This document shows, piece by piece, positions 27,001 through 39,100 of a stretch of 64,000 bases of DNA (positions are counted from its first letter, which is position 1; each line of letters starts with the position of its first letter). Position numbers and translations under genes: made by a program. Origin of the DNA: Rotaria sordida (taxonomy: Eukaryota; Rotifera; Eurotatoria; Philodinida; Philodinidae); contig CAJNOL010000885.1 in NCBI GenBank assembly GCA_905250125.1, forward strand, positions 32,579 to 96,578, in the 5' to 3' direction. The notes beneath the pieces are model-generated. The model did not search any database. It was not told the DNA's origin and was given only the letters and a program-made list of their open reading frames with translations.

Positions 27001-28900
27001 TTATGAAAAGAGTATCAACACAAACATCATCAAATATTCTTCGATCAAGCTCATTATCACCATTAAATATTCCAAAACAACAATCAAACGCATTTGTTTT
27101 AACAGGTGATATTAGTCGACCACGAACAGCATCAGATAAAATGCCACCAGGTGTATCAGCTCAACGTATAACAGAAAAAAAGGCTTATTCTACATTACCA
27201 ACATCATCAAAAAATATTGATCAACAACGATCGAACTCACCAAGAAATACTGATCAACAACGATCGCACTCACTAAAAACTACAAAAACTCATTATGATA
27301 AATCTCAAATGGTTACATATTCATCTATTGTACAAGCAACTCGACAACAACAATTAAATAATCAATCGATAGCAGCTGATATTACAAAAGTATTTAAAAA
27401 AAAGACTTCCTTAATTTTATGTTTCTTCATCAATTTTTTTATTAGGAACTTCAATTAACAGATAATGATTTAAATCGTCTATATCAATTAATATTTGATC
27501 AAATGAATAAATTATGTATTCATTATCCAAATAAATCAAATAAACAAACATATCGAATTTGTAATGAGGTTTGTTTAATTTCAAATTCAAATTTTTATTA
27601 ATTCATTTAAAAAAAAAACTAGATAATTGAAAACTGGAATAGTTATAAATCCGACATCGGTCGATATTGGTTAGTTGAATTCGATGCAAATAAAAGACAA
27701 TCAATTATAGATATTGTTTGGAATAATGTACAACAAATAATTAAAAAACTATGCATTCTTGATGAACTTGTTCAACAATTACCACTAAATCGTCATTTAA
27801 TGAAATTACAACGACGTTTATTAGCTAATCATGGACAATGTTTATGGGATGCATGTCAAAATAAACATAAGTAAGTATATTATAGATTTAGATTTTTCTT
27901 AGATAGATGAACGATGAGCACAGGAGTGGTAAGTACAAGGAAAGTTCAGTGGCGAAAAGTTAAGCACACATAAAAATTAAGGTGAACATGATGTTTATTG
28001 AAAGGATGAGTGCTGTATCTGAGATGGTGAAGGTGCTAAGAAGATTTACACCCATACCCACTCATATATTACGAATAAATTCTAGTCAGCCATGGAAAAA
28101 CAAGCGTGTGAGTGAAGAGAAGACCTACACCCACAACCTCTTCATGTTGTTATTTTGTTAGGCCCAGATAGTACGAGGCTGAAATAGGGAACTCTCAAAT
28201 CTCAAGAGCTCATATGTAGAGAGGCTCATTTATCGGGGCTTAAACGTCAGCCGCTCATCTGTCTATGTATCAAACCGTCGATAGATCGTTTGGTATAATG
28301 TGCGCTAGATCGACGGTGTTTGCCATTAGTTGCGAAAACCGGCGGTATACCAACAATTAACAGACGATAGTTTGATACCTAAAGCGTTGAGCATCGTCTG
28401 ACTACCACTCTACCGCAGTATACCGATAGTTGTTCTTTGAACGGCAATCTATTGTCGGTATACCGACGGTAGAGCGGACAAACGTGAGATATAGATACCT
28501 CATTCAGATATTTGAACTTAAATTGAATTCATCGCATACAATATTTAATTGCAATTATTTTTGTTAATATGTATGTGTTGTTAAAAATAATAATAATAGT
28601 TCATTGATCATTCGATAGACTTGATATTTACTTTGGTCTTGTCTTGTATTTAAGTTTTTGTGCTCATCGTTCCGATTTTCATTTTTCTTTTTTGAGTTTT
28701 CTTCTTTTTTAAATAGTTCATGGGAATCATTATTTGTGAAAAGTACAAATCATTTGACGAACATTGAATTAGATTGTTGTTATCGTTTTGTTGATTTGTG
28801 TAGAGAAGCTTTATTTATTGTTTATCGATATTCAATTGATGAAAAAATTTATCAACAAAGACAAATTGATCAAGGATTAACAGTAATGATTAAATCTTAA
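21013..28900 (+). CDS. tubulin tyrosine ligase-like (TTLL6/13/7-type polyglutamylase)
   Basis: Thirteen phase-consistent exons: 21013-22012, 22690-22879, 22940-23095, 23153-23253, 23309-23424, 23490-23648, 23705-23863, 24875-25081, 25137-25421, 26856-27389, 27446-27568, 27623-27870, 28717-28900 (1,153 aa). The family adds glutamates to tubulin tails, mainly in cilia. The TTL domain spans about residues 320-720. NHFPTMNEISRKDLL is the acceptor-side signature. KPINAAMGQG is the nucleotide loop, FDIRIYALITSCDPLRV and MHLTNYLI follow, and FELLGFDILIDKKLKPWVIEVN holds metal-binding residues. The usual EVNHSPSF reads EVNRCPSF. The 330-residue head is basic and has a 57-nt tandem duplication. The tail is low-complexity, then ends with a conserved-looking globular region (residues 970-1153). 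Long introns 7, 9 and 12 carry inverted-repeat elements. Confidence 0.88.
21169..21282 (+). repeat. 57-bp in-frame tandem duplication in TTLL exon 1
   Basis: Two copies of 57 nt (19 codons) at 21,169-21,225 and 21,226-21,282, each encoding LxKLLxDQPLNPSQS. They differ at few positions, so the duplication looks fairly recent. Confidence 0.85.
23945..24765. repeat. foldback element E, filling TTLL intron 7
   Basis: Left arm 23,945-24,115 (GGTAACAAAATAATGCAATTTGTC and on) is the imperfect reverse complement of 24,595-24,765 (GAGAAATTGCTTTATTTTGTTATC). Inner pairs include TGCAAATTTTCCCACACTAA with TTAGTATGGGGAAAATTTACG. Loop of about 480 nt with no open frame. The element occupies most of the 1,011-nt intron. 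Confidence 0.82.
25630..26202. repeat. foldback element B, in TTLL intron 9
   Basis: The left end TAGAGTCGGGGCAATGTGCG pairs with right end CGCATTGTTCCGACTC. Further in, TTAGCTTATTGCTGCCGAGATACTGCAT pairs with ATGTAGTATCTCGCCAGTAATAAGCTAA. AAGATAGACC and TAAGATAGGA blocks near the centre also oppose each other. About 570 nt, non-coding. Confidence 0.8.
27212..27277 (+). repeat. 33-bp in-frame tandem repeat in TTLL exon 10
   Basis: Two adjacent copies of 11 codons (N-x-D-Q-Q-R-S-x-S-x-x) in the low-complexity tail of the TTLL protein. Confidence 0.8.
27909..28672. mobile_element. possible TIR element in TTLL intron 12
   Basis: The 14-nt sequence GAACGATGAGCACA at 27,909-27,922 occurs as its exact reverse complement at 28,659-28,672, bounding about 760 nt that occupy most of the intron. 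The inside has several smaller palindromes, for example CTCTACCGCAGTATACCGATAG opposite CTATTGTCGGTATACCGACGGTAGAG at 28,408-28,476, and no open frame. A non-autonomous DNA transposon is the simplest reading. No clear target duplication was identified. Confidence 0.5.
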
Positions 28901-29766
28901 AATATACATGATTATTTATTGTTTTCATCTGTTCTTTTTTCATCTGACATATTTTTTATGTGAATAAAGGAATTTATTCGGGTTAGCTTTGCTTTTATTT
29001 TTAACCGGAATAGACAACAAAAAGTATTTATATTTATCATTATTATCATTCAAATGTAATAAATACAAAGGATAAGAAAAGTGCGATATTTCAAAAAAAA
29101 AAATGAGAGATAAATCATAGATACACATATGAAATATTTTATAGCTTACAATTTCTTGTTTCTTGGTTATTTACCATATAAATGAATAGTTCTTCATGTA
29201 TGTGCAATGTCACTGTAAAGCTTTGTTAATTGACATATTTACGATACTTTTAAGATATTGATTGTATTATACGACTTTAAATGAAGTTCTTATGTTATAC
29301 TAAAAAACAAAAACATTTGTCTTAAAAAAAACTAGAGTTTATAGGTTATATTTAGTCTTGATACATAGAAATTAATCTAATATGTGTAAATGTATTTATT
29401 GTGTGAAACTTACATCATCGACTTTCATAATGTTTTGTTTTGTGTACTCATAAAGATATTCTCATAAATTCGTACACGAAATATCAAGGACTATGAAATA
29501 AAGCCAAGTAGATGATTGTAAAATTATTTATGATTGATATTTATGTGCATTGATTGATGCGCTACTAAGACGAACTACATTTACTTTTTTACTCATTTGA
29601 TATTGACGAATTTATCTGACAGAACATCTATAAAGTCAAAAGTTAATTTAATTTAGAAGATTTTGCAAACAAGATAAAGACATACGCGTTTCGTAATTGA
29701 ATAAAGTTTTTAAAATAAACTTGTACAATACTAGACAGTCTTTATCGAATATATAAAGGATATTAC

Positions 29767-29824
29767 ATAAGTAATGACCAAATTTTTAAGGGTTTTACTC
29801 CTTAAAAATGGGGTCGTTACTTAT
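29767..29824. repeat. short near-perfect hairpin
   Basis: Two 25-nt arms (ATAAGTAATGACCAAATTTTTAAGG and its reverse complement with 3 changes) around an 8-nt loop. Could be a very short MITE or a terminator-like structure. No adjacent gene explains it. Confidence 0.7.
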
Positions 29825-30252
29825 AAAACATTCTTTCTTCGGCGTCTTTGTCAATTGTCTTTCAAGGTTGAATATTAAGATAAAAGTTTCTTTTCAATTT
29901 AATATACACTGTTAATCAAATAGTGCTCTTTTTAATGATGTAAGCTTCGGATCTGTATATTAAAAACAAATTAGGCACGCTAAGGTAATATTACATTCGT
30001 TCACGCTATCATACACTCATGTTCAAAATCTTGTATTAACATTCAAACTAGAAAAAACGATATCAAGCGTATCGTTCTTGATTTTGTCCATATCCCCTGA
30101 CATTGAAGCAAAAAATACAAAAGAGTGATGATAAGCAGACAAGTATATACATATATGTATTTAGTCATTTTCCGTATGATCAATTTTCACCTTGATTTGT
30201 TTTTTCCTATTGGTAGTGTAAAGATATCAACACCTTCTTTTCTATTACGTAT

Positions 30253-30260
30253 TATATAAA
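30253..30260 (+). promoter_or_regulatory. TATA box of the orphan gene
   Basis: TATATAAA lies 51 nt before the ATG at 30,311, which would place transcription start near 30,285 with a very short leader. A (TA)n run at 30,296-30,310 follows directly before the start codon. Confidence 0.5.
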
Positions 30261-30310
30261 GACACATCATTTAAACATATTCATACGATTCGTATATATA
30301 TATATATATA

Positions 30311-30676
30311 ATGTTTGATTCTTATCACTATGATCCATATCTACTGTCAAGTACATGTCCATATTCTTGTGGACTTGTTCAATTTGCTTTACGAATAGGT
30401 GGAACAATTGATCCAGAATTTTTAAGTCAATGTCAAATAATGGATCCAAAATTTCAAAAAGCTGTCGATGAATTAAAACCAATACCATTGAAATTCGAAA
30501 CTCCATCAGATCATTATGATTATCAAGCAGATATTTATCTTGATATGGATGCGTCTAATGCAGCAAATTTTTATAATTCATGGGACTTTAACGAATATAA
30601 TTCATGGTTAGGAAGTACCGATCCATGGCATCTAATGGATAACGTTGATAATGATATTATTATTGATTGTATTTGA
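30311..30676 (+). CDS. orphan single-exon protein of unknown function
   Basis: 121 aa, intronless. Not recognised. The composition is acidic and aromatic, with many D, Y and N, Cys at 16, 20 and 41 and a C-terminal IIIDC. No signal peptide or membrane segment. Codon usage resembles the neighbouring genes, and a well-placed TATA box supports a real, perhaps strongly regulated gene. A repeated D/YN/W pattern in the second half (FYNSWDFNEYNSWLGSTDPW) suggests a short linear-motif or disordered acidic region. It may be lineage-specific. Confidence 0.55.
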   Translation: MFDSYHYDPYLLSSTCPYSCGLVQFALRIGGTIDPEFLSQCQIMDPKFQKAVDELKPIPLKFETPSDHYDYQADIYLDMDASNAANFYNSWDFNEYNSWLGSTDPWHLMDNVDNDIIIDCI

Positions 30677-30927
30677 ATAGAGAAAGAGAAGAAATGTTAA
30701 CTTTTCTTTCGTCATAATTTCATTAATAAAATAACTCATTTTTTTTTACATTTCGTAATATGAAAGAAATCCTTTGAATTAACTCTTTCTTTCTTATATG
30801 ATATAGTTCAATGAATATTGCTCGTGATGTATGATTGTTTATTCTAACTTAATATTTTTTCTGCATGAATACAGAATGAATCAAAATCGAAAACATAAAA
30901 ATCTAACTAAAAATTAAAAAAAATTCT

Positions 30928-31962
30928 TTATTGAATTTTTTTTAAAAACATTTTATCTTGAGAAATTTGTTCGATAGGTAAAATTAATTCATTGATCATT
31001 TCATCAATAATTCTTCCACTATCTCGTGATTCAATAGTAAATAATATTTGATCAAACATAGTCATATAACAATAAAGTTCTAACAAATTCCATTCATCAT
31101 TTGTTAATAACATATTTCGTGCATTTTGATATTCGATTAAAAATTCTTTAGCATAGTCTGTATTAAATTTTGATCCACATGAACACCATAAACATAATGT
31201 CATAGCGATATCCATCAGAAAAGGTCCAAATGACATATCATCAAAATCAAGTACTGCAGCGATTTTATTTTGATTATGATAAAAAAGAACATTTTCATCA
31301 TGAATATCAATATGTATAAAACCTTTCGGAAGATCTTTTTCAAAATTTTCTTCAAATTTTATTTGTTCAAGTTCATCTTCAATTAATGGAATTTGACTTG
31401 TATGTTCATCCAGGACTTGACGTATACGTTTATATAAATCTGGATAATCTTTTTCAAAATCATAACATGAATTTACAAGTTGATATTTAGTATAAACAAT
31501 ATTAATTCTTCGATGATTAAATGTAAAACCAAAATTATGTTTATCAATTGAATGCATTCGACCAAGAAATCGACTGATTTCTATTGTTTGCCATAATTGA
31601 CGAACAGGTTTGTTCGGTGCATTAATATATTTAATTCCATCAATAAATGGGAAAATTGCACAATAATGTCCATTATTAATTAAAAAAATTCCCGGCGGAT
31701 CAATCATTGGTACAACTGGAAGATGATATTGTTTAAAAAGATATGAAATAAAATTTAATTCAACTTGAATATCTTCGAATATAATTGCTTGTTCTTCTTT
31801 TGGAAGGTATTCTCGAAGAATATAAGTTTTTCCATTTGTTTTTATATGAAATTTACATGTTAGATTTACCCATCCATCAGTTATTTGTTCGATTGATGAA
31901 GATGAAAGTTCACCTAATGAATATTTATTTAATATTGAAGCGAGTTCTTCATATGTAATCAT
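30928..31962 (-). CDS. homoserine-kinase type II / APH-like phosphotransferase
   Basis: Intronless, 344 aa from the ATG at 31,962. An upstream ATG at 31,992 would add 10 residues and is less like the family. The fold is the aminoglycoside-phosphotransferase/ThrB type. The Brenner motif HIDIHDEN (H217, D219, N224) gives the catalytic Asp and metal-binding Asn. LDFDDMSFG (D239-D241) gives the second metal site. GKTYILREY near residue 45-50 supplies the ATP-site Lys/Arg region. RFLGRMHSID matches the GxxLAxLH helix. Bacterial ThrB enzymes phosphorylate small amino alcohols; animal relatives (hydroxylysine kinase) share the fold. Lack of introns among intron-rich neighbours and closeness to bacterial ThrB suggest horizontal transfer, now adapted in base composition. 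The substrate cannot be read from the sequence. Confidence 0.75.
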   Translation of the reverse strand: MITYEELASILNKYSLGELSSSSIEQITDGWVNLTCKFHIKTNGKTYILREYLPKEEQAIIFEDIQVELNFISYLFKQYHLPVVPMIDPPGIFLINNGHYCAIFPFIDGIKYINAPNKPVRQLWQTIEISRFLGRMHSIDKHNFGFTFNHRRINIVYTKYQLVNSCYDFEKDYPDLYKRIRQVLDEHTSQIPLIEDELEQIKFEENFEKDLPKGFIHIDIHDENVLFYHNQNKIAAVLDFDDMSFGPFLMDIAMTLCLWCSCGSKFNTDYAKEFLIEYQNARNMLLTNDEWNLLELYCYMTMFDQILFTIESRDSGRIIDEMINELILPIEQISQDKMFLKKIQ

Positions 31963-31992
31963 AATCTGTAAAATATGAATTTCAACATGCAA

Positions 31993-33112
31993 TCTTTTTC
32001 AATAACGCCATCTATTAAATTCTTAAGATTAAATTTAATTAAAACTCTATTGATATAAACTTAAAAATAGAGGTAAGTGTTGTCAATCTTACTTTTTTTT
32101 ATGTAAAATAAATAGAACAATGATTGGTAGTTAGTGTCATTAAATATGACTCATATGTTATTGTGTCATCATTATCACCATTCATGTGCACGATTGTGAA
32201 TCGGCAGTGAAAAATAGCGAACATCTCAAATGATTCTTATCAAATTTTAATAGATATTTTGATCTCTGTTTGACTTAATATTTTAGGTTCGAATCGAAAA
32301 TGAAAATTTAAATAATGATAAGAAAAATGTTGTGTATGAATGACTAGAAATTATTTTTAATTATGGATAGTAGTCTTGTATTATTTATCTTTACACTTGT
32401 TTATTAACCTACTGATAAGATCAAATAAAAAATACGATTTTATCAAAACAATATATTAGATATTATGCATTAATAGTGTTTCTACAGAACTAAATTTAAA
32501 TTCATTCAAAATTCATTATACAATAATTGAAATACATTTAGTTTTAATCAATGTACGAAAATCTCGCTTCTAGCACAAGACAATAATAAACTATGTTTAA
32601 CAATATTTTTAACAATGCTATTATATACTTGTCAATATTTAGTTTAGTCAATAATTTAATCTTCAATATGATGGAGATATTCTTTTAGAATATTTTTCAA
32701 ATAAGAAATTTCTTTCAGATTTTGTTACTCTCAATATTAATGCAGCGATTGAGTAATATATACCGAATATATCTTGGTCATTATCCTCCATTCATCATTT
32801 ATCATCTGTTTATATACAAGTTAGATATGGTTCTAACACTGAAAATTTAGCTCCATATGTTTTACAAAAATTACGTAAAACAGCTAATCATATTGAACAA
32901 GTAACATAGAATGTGCATATGGTGATGATATATTCAAAGCACTAGTTCGTGTTTAGATGATTAAATGTCAATCGACGATAATTTTTTCATGAATATTTTC
33001 ATATTAGTTATACAGATAATGATAAAAAACTTCAACCATCAAATAAATCAAAAATTCCTTTGATTAGATTCGATAAAAAAAGAAAAGAAAAATTACTTAT
33101 TTTAGATAACAA
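31993..33112. other. intergenic region with possible decayed coding remnant
   Basis: 1.1 kb between the kinase and LMBRD2. From about 32,690 to 33,105 short stretches have the codon style of local genes, for example a frame reading YGSNTENLAPYVLQKLRK at about 32,828-32,880 and DKKLQPSNKSKIPL at about 33,023, but they are broken by stops and shifts. This may be a pseudogene fragment or an upstream part of LMBRD2 that is no longer used. No family could be assigned. Confidence 0.35.
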
Positions 33113-36100
33113 ATGTCAAGCTTTGCATTTATTTTTGATATAATTTTTTCATGTATTATTACACTTATACTTCTTTATCGTTGCGGTAATTATCGCCGGC
33201 AACGTCCAATAACAACTGGTGCTGTATTTATTGCATGGTTTTTTTCATTTCTTATGGTTTTTATTCTTCCATTTGATATATCACTTGTGCGACAAATAAT
33301 TCTTTTTTTTTATATTTTATTTGTTATTATTTTAAATTTTAGGCTGCCTATCGAGATTGTTTATCACTTCCATCGACAACAGTAACACCAATAATTAATG
33401 GTTCAATTAAAGTAAAGATATATTTTCATGTAGAAAAAATAAACGAAGAATATTTATAGAATATGTCATCAAGTGACGCATGTCCTAAGCCATGGTCTTA
33501 TGTGGATCCGAAATCATATGAAGTTTTATGGCGTATTGTTTATTGGACATCACAAATTCTTACTTGGTATTAGTTTAAAAGAATATTAAATTAGAAAATT
33601 AATTTTATTATTTTTTTTTTTCAAGGCTTATCTTACCATTAATGCAATCATTTTGTGAAACAGGTTAATAAGATTTCAATTGTTTGTTTATATAATTTCT
33701 TTTTTTTGTATTTGAAATATTTTTTTAGGAGAATTTTCTATTAAAGGAAAAATAAAATATGCCATTAAAGCAAATTTAATTTATTATGGAACACTTTTAT
33801 TTATCTTTATTATTCTAATTATTTATGTAGCAACTAAAGTTCCATTAAACTCATCAAATTTTACGGTAAAAAAATTTTGTAAATTTAAACAATGAGGAAT
33901 CGATTAGGGAATTTAGCATATTCTATTCTCCTTCTATGATTGTCGATGAAAAAGAAAAATAAAAAACAATAGTGTGCAAAATTTTCAGTAAAGTTGACTT
34001 ATTGATTACAAACCATTGTCTATTATAGTATGCATAGCTACATATATCCCTGAAAAGCAAAAGTTAGCCACTGTATTTTTTGTACATCGTTATTATAACA
34101 GCATATTTTTAAAAGAATAATACTATATTCAGAAAGCGCATGAAATTCTCTACCACCATGTATATTTGTATTTTAATTTTCACTTTTGAATGATTAACAT
34201 AAATTGAGTATAATGAAGACAACATGATATTCAGATTCCCACAGACATGATTTTGTCACTGTAACCAAANNNNNNNNNNNNNNNNNNNNNNNNNNNNNNN
34301 NNNNNNNNNNNNNNNNNNNNNNNNNNNNNNNNNNNNNNNNNNNNNNNNNNNNNNNNNNNNNNNNNNNNNCGGTCAGACTGGTCAACCCCATATATGTATC
34401 GATATATGATAAACAAAACAAAGAGTGTTCGATTATTAAATATAAACTAATAAATTGATTTAATTATAGGCAACAATAGTAGCAGCAAGTACAACTTGGG
34501 GCCTTTTTCTTCTTGTTTTAATGCTTGGCTATGGTCTTGTCGAAGTTCCCTTAAGTATATATAATCATTCTAGAACATCATATATGCTTGCACATACACA
34601 ATTCAAATTAGCTAAAATTTATAATGAAAAAATTAATGTAGAAGAACGTTTAGATTCTATTATTGATGATGTTACAAAATTTTCTATGGAAATAAAAACT
34701 AATGATCCATTAAGACCTTATCTTGAACAAATAGTTAAAATTGTTCCTGAACAATATTTAAATCGAATTAGATTGACAATGGAAGATTATGAAAATAATC
34801 GAATAGCAATAACAAATCGTTTTTCTGATAAAGAAATAGAAAAACAATTAATTAAATTACATGAACGTTTAAAAAAATATATTCATGTTCATCATCGTGT
34901 ACAAGTATCATGGATAAGAATGATTAATGAAGCTTTTTATCTCGAAGATATTCTTAATAATGAAAATAATAGTAATCATGAATTTATTAAACAAAATCCA
35001 TATTCACCATCATGGTTACGAAAGAAATTGTTTGATCAATATCCTAAATTAGGTAAAAATTTCGATTTTTAATTAGTTCGTGAAAATACACACACAATTT
35101 ATAATATACAGATCTTAATGTCAAATGTTAAATTTTGCTTTAATATTCAATTGACTAAGATGAAACATTCTTAATTTAAACCAATTTGACTTCTACAACA
35201 ACTTTTTTTCCTGATAAATAAATTGCAATGCAATTTTTTCGATATAGCTGAATGATGCGTAGGATATCGAATATTTTGTTGAGAAAAAAAAAACTGTTAA
35301 TAACTTTCGTTTAGTTTTCTAATCAGAAAATGAACACGATTCTCAGCACTAAAATAGAGTTTTAATTGGAATATTTCGTTCAATCTGACGAGGGAACCAC
35401 TTGAAGTGATACTAGTTGGTGGAATTTTGGCAAACAACCATTTTTTGGAAAATGCAATATCTCAACAAAAGAACATTCTTTTCGGCTGAAAATTTCAGAA
35501 TATTCCCAGAGTCAGACGATCAATCCATGGGTAAAATTTCAGGTCGAAGTTTTATTATTTAATGTTTCAGTAAATATCTAAAGATAGATCGATCGAAATT
35601 TCAGTAAAACGGTCATAAGTTGGTTTTGGAGGTTCATGGGCACAAACTCTTTTAGAATTTTTCTAATCTTACCAAGATCTCTTTGTGAATCCATTATCAG
35701 CTCAAACAGGAGGTATTAGTTCGGATCATTCCCTCGCGCACTTAGACACTTATTTTTTTAGAGATTAAATAGCCTATTCCAGGTAAAATGGAACATACCT
35801 ATCTTTCATTTGACTTTGATTATTTACAAAGGTTATTTTTCTGAATAAGTTCTTTTATCATAGAAATATGTGAAAATCTTGACTCTTCCAGTGGACTATT
35901 AATTAAAAAATAATTAGCGAGTTTCTTTCTACCCATACGAAAAAAAGCCCGGAAATCTCAGAATAGACTCGACGGTACGAACTACACCTTTGGTGAAATT
36001 TTCAACAAGATCTAACTTCAAAAACCTTTTTCTTAAAAACCGATTTTCTAGATATCCTGCTAAGTCTCGAAACAAAATTTTTTGTTTTACTATCATCTAA

Positions 36101-39100
36101 AGACTCAGAAGAAGGATTTGTACCGTTTGAAATTGGTTTTGAACTACGCATTCTGTTATAAGAGCATTTTTTCGTTTTGCATATTCGCATTCTATCATGT
36201 CACCAACGAAAAGTAAATCGATTGTTTTGGAAAATCTAGGTGTACTCAGAAACAATTTTGGATAGAGATTTTGTAGCCTCAAAAGTTCTCTATAGAATGT
36301 ACTATATAGTTTTCAAAAATGCTGCCTTCATTCGAAGTTTTTTAAAACTAAAATGCATGAATTGAAAGTCAATGTTCTTTAAAGCTAGGTTTTTACTGAT
36401 AACTTCTCTGAACAAACGTCTCGAGCGCTCATTTTTTTCAGAGTATCTAGAGTAACTTAACATAGATGTAACATATAAAAATTAGTTCTAGGAAAGTTCA
36501 TTATTCCGAGATATACGTGTCTTATTTTTGTGAAGTCGCATCACTGACAAATGATTTTGCCAATATAGAAACCTCGAACAGTTAGGAAAAGCATTAATTT
36601 TCAATAGAAAATTGTTTGAAGAGACTAGCTATGAGAATGCGATCCTTTCAGTATTAAAGATTTGAACTTCATAAAATAATTTTCGTTAGTTATCGATATT
36701 AAATCGTATTTATGTAGGTGGTATTTTGAAATTATCTGGTTGAAATTAAAAGCTTTTTCTTGCTTAGGGTTTAGCCTTCTTGAATGCTATTATCTAATTT
36801 TTTTATTGATAAAACCTCTGCAATTGTTTTTCCACTTTATTTTTGCTTTTGTGTATCATTTAAACAGATGCGAACAGGGGAAAAATTTTTAAATAAAAGA
36901 TAATGTTTTCAACATCTTTTTTCCTAAATAATAACAAAAAAACATTGTTTGATAAAGGGCGAATTGTGGTTTCACCATATTGGGATCAAGTGGCATTTAC
37001 GCACTTATACTGATACTCTTATGATGTTTTCTGTTGGGCTAAAATTTTGAAATCTGACTACACAATTTTTTGTACCCTTAGGTTCTCCTCAGAAATCGAT
37101 CATATATTTTTTGGTCAGTTTACGGTTTTCATATACGAGCTAATAAATCTCACTGCGCAGATCACAAGTATCATATACTTATCGAATTTTCGCCCAATAA
37201 TAAGGAAAATATGACGACCTTTCTGATCTTTATAGAACTGCTTCATTGAAGCAAAACTTGTTCTTGACACTAGGAGTCCTTCGAATTGAAATCGATGACA
37301 AGGTTTTCGATTACTTCTAAAACAAGTGAAAGTTTTACCTTATGCTTTACCGTTGAAAATATAAATACCCATTGGCTACGTTGATTTCTTTGAAATCAAT
37401 ATATTTGACTTGTTGGTGTTCGTGAGAAACCTGGTTTATTTTGTTTGTTAATAAAAATATTTTTGTGGGAAAGAACAAATTAAATTGTGTATACACAATA
37501 AGTTTCGAAGTGTATGGAAGCTCTTTTATAGAATTACGGTATAAAAACTTTTGATTAATACTTACAAATTTGAACAATTGGTTTCAGTACAAGGGAATTA
37601 TCAAACGAATGACTATAATATTTCTTACAGGTTTCTTTCTAATTTGGATAGAACACAAGGAATTATGTTAGATCGAAGTCATTTAAGTGGTCTAAACATA
37701 ACCTTAGAAAAGATTTTGGGATCAAAAACTGTTCACTTTCTCTCAAAAATGATATCTAGGTAAGCGCGATGAGTTTTTTTTCGATCCATAGAAGGTACCT
37801 CCGAGTGCAAAAAATTGTGAAAACAGATTTGAAAGTTTTGATCCAACAGAAAACTACAGACGAGTGTCCTCATAAATGCATAAATGTTACTTGATTCCAA
37901 TTTTGTCATATGAAAAATAATAAAGCCGCTATTCTACCTCTAAAAAAAATGGTTTTCTAATGTTTCAAAACCATACGTTTTATTTTTACATTCATATGCC
38001 TCGTAAAATGAATCATGGAACCAAAACTTTGATTAATCATTTAAACGTATTTTTTCCAAAAATCTGTCTTTGTGAGCTATATCCGATCTTTATTCCGTAA
38101 TGTAGATTTTAGACTCCAGTTATTTAATATAACGAACGCTCTGTTTTTTTGAATTTTAGAATGGTATACATACTGTCTCATCCGTCCTTGGGCACTTCGT
38201 CTTCTCGGAATTATACTTGGTATCATATCAATATTAGTTATCTGGTCTGAAATGACATTTTTCCGTACAAAACCAGTTTTATCCATCTTTGCTAAATGTG
38301 TAAATGCTGCTCGAGATCATCATTCTTATTTTACTATGGAAGTACGATAAATATAAAAATATTTCTAGAATTAAAAAAAAACGAAATTTTCTTTTTATAG
38401 GTATTTTGTTGTTTAAGTATTGCATATTTATGTTTATGTGCATATTATACAATATTTCGTATTCGTGTATTAGATTATTTTTATTTATCACTTTATCATT
38501 TAACGGATGAAAATAGTTTAATATTTGCTGCAACATTTTTATGTCGTTTAACAGCTCCGTTGAGCTATAATTTTCTTGGTATGATACATTTAGATCAAGC
38601 GATTACAAATAAAACTGACCATGTAGAAACAATTTTTACATCAGTAAATAAAAAATAAAAATAAAAATATAAGAATTTTTGTGTTTTTTTTCTCTTAGAT
38701 AATGGGTCATTTAACTGCAATACCAATTGTATCAATTGGTTTTAATTTTTATTTTCCAATGTTAATATTATTATTAAGTATTGGAACTTATTTTCGACTT
38801 GGATCAAGATGTTTACATGCATGTGGTTTTGAACAATTTCTTGATGATGATGATGTATCATCTGAATGCGTTGAAGATGGAAAAGATTTAATGAACAAAG
38901 GCAAATGATAATAAATTTCTTCCTTCTGACTTATTCTTTTTTATTTTTTAAGAACGTCGAAGTAATGGTGGAGCCAATGCATTATCTAATACAACAACAG
39001 CTGCACAACGTCGAGATAGAAGAAGAGAAGTAGAAGAAAAATATGGAATTCGGTCAACATCAGCTATGGCAGGAAATAATCTTTATCGTCATACTACAAT

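Larger units (their letters stand above)
28901..30310. other. intergenic region, TTLL 3' flank to orphan gene promoter
   Basis: About 1.4 kb, AT-rich, no gene recognised. AATAAAGG at about 28,963 could be the TTLL polyadenylation signal. A short inverted repeat lies at 29,767-29,824 and a TATA box near the right end. Confidence 0.5.

Noticed and set aside
34194-34421. Minus-strand frames across the second N run
   Set aside because: Assembly gap inside an LMBRD2 intron; not coding.
36002-36282. Two minus-strand frames in LMBRD2 intron 6
   Set aside because: Short, overlapping, basic and without likeness to any family; the intron is filled with repeats.
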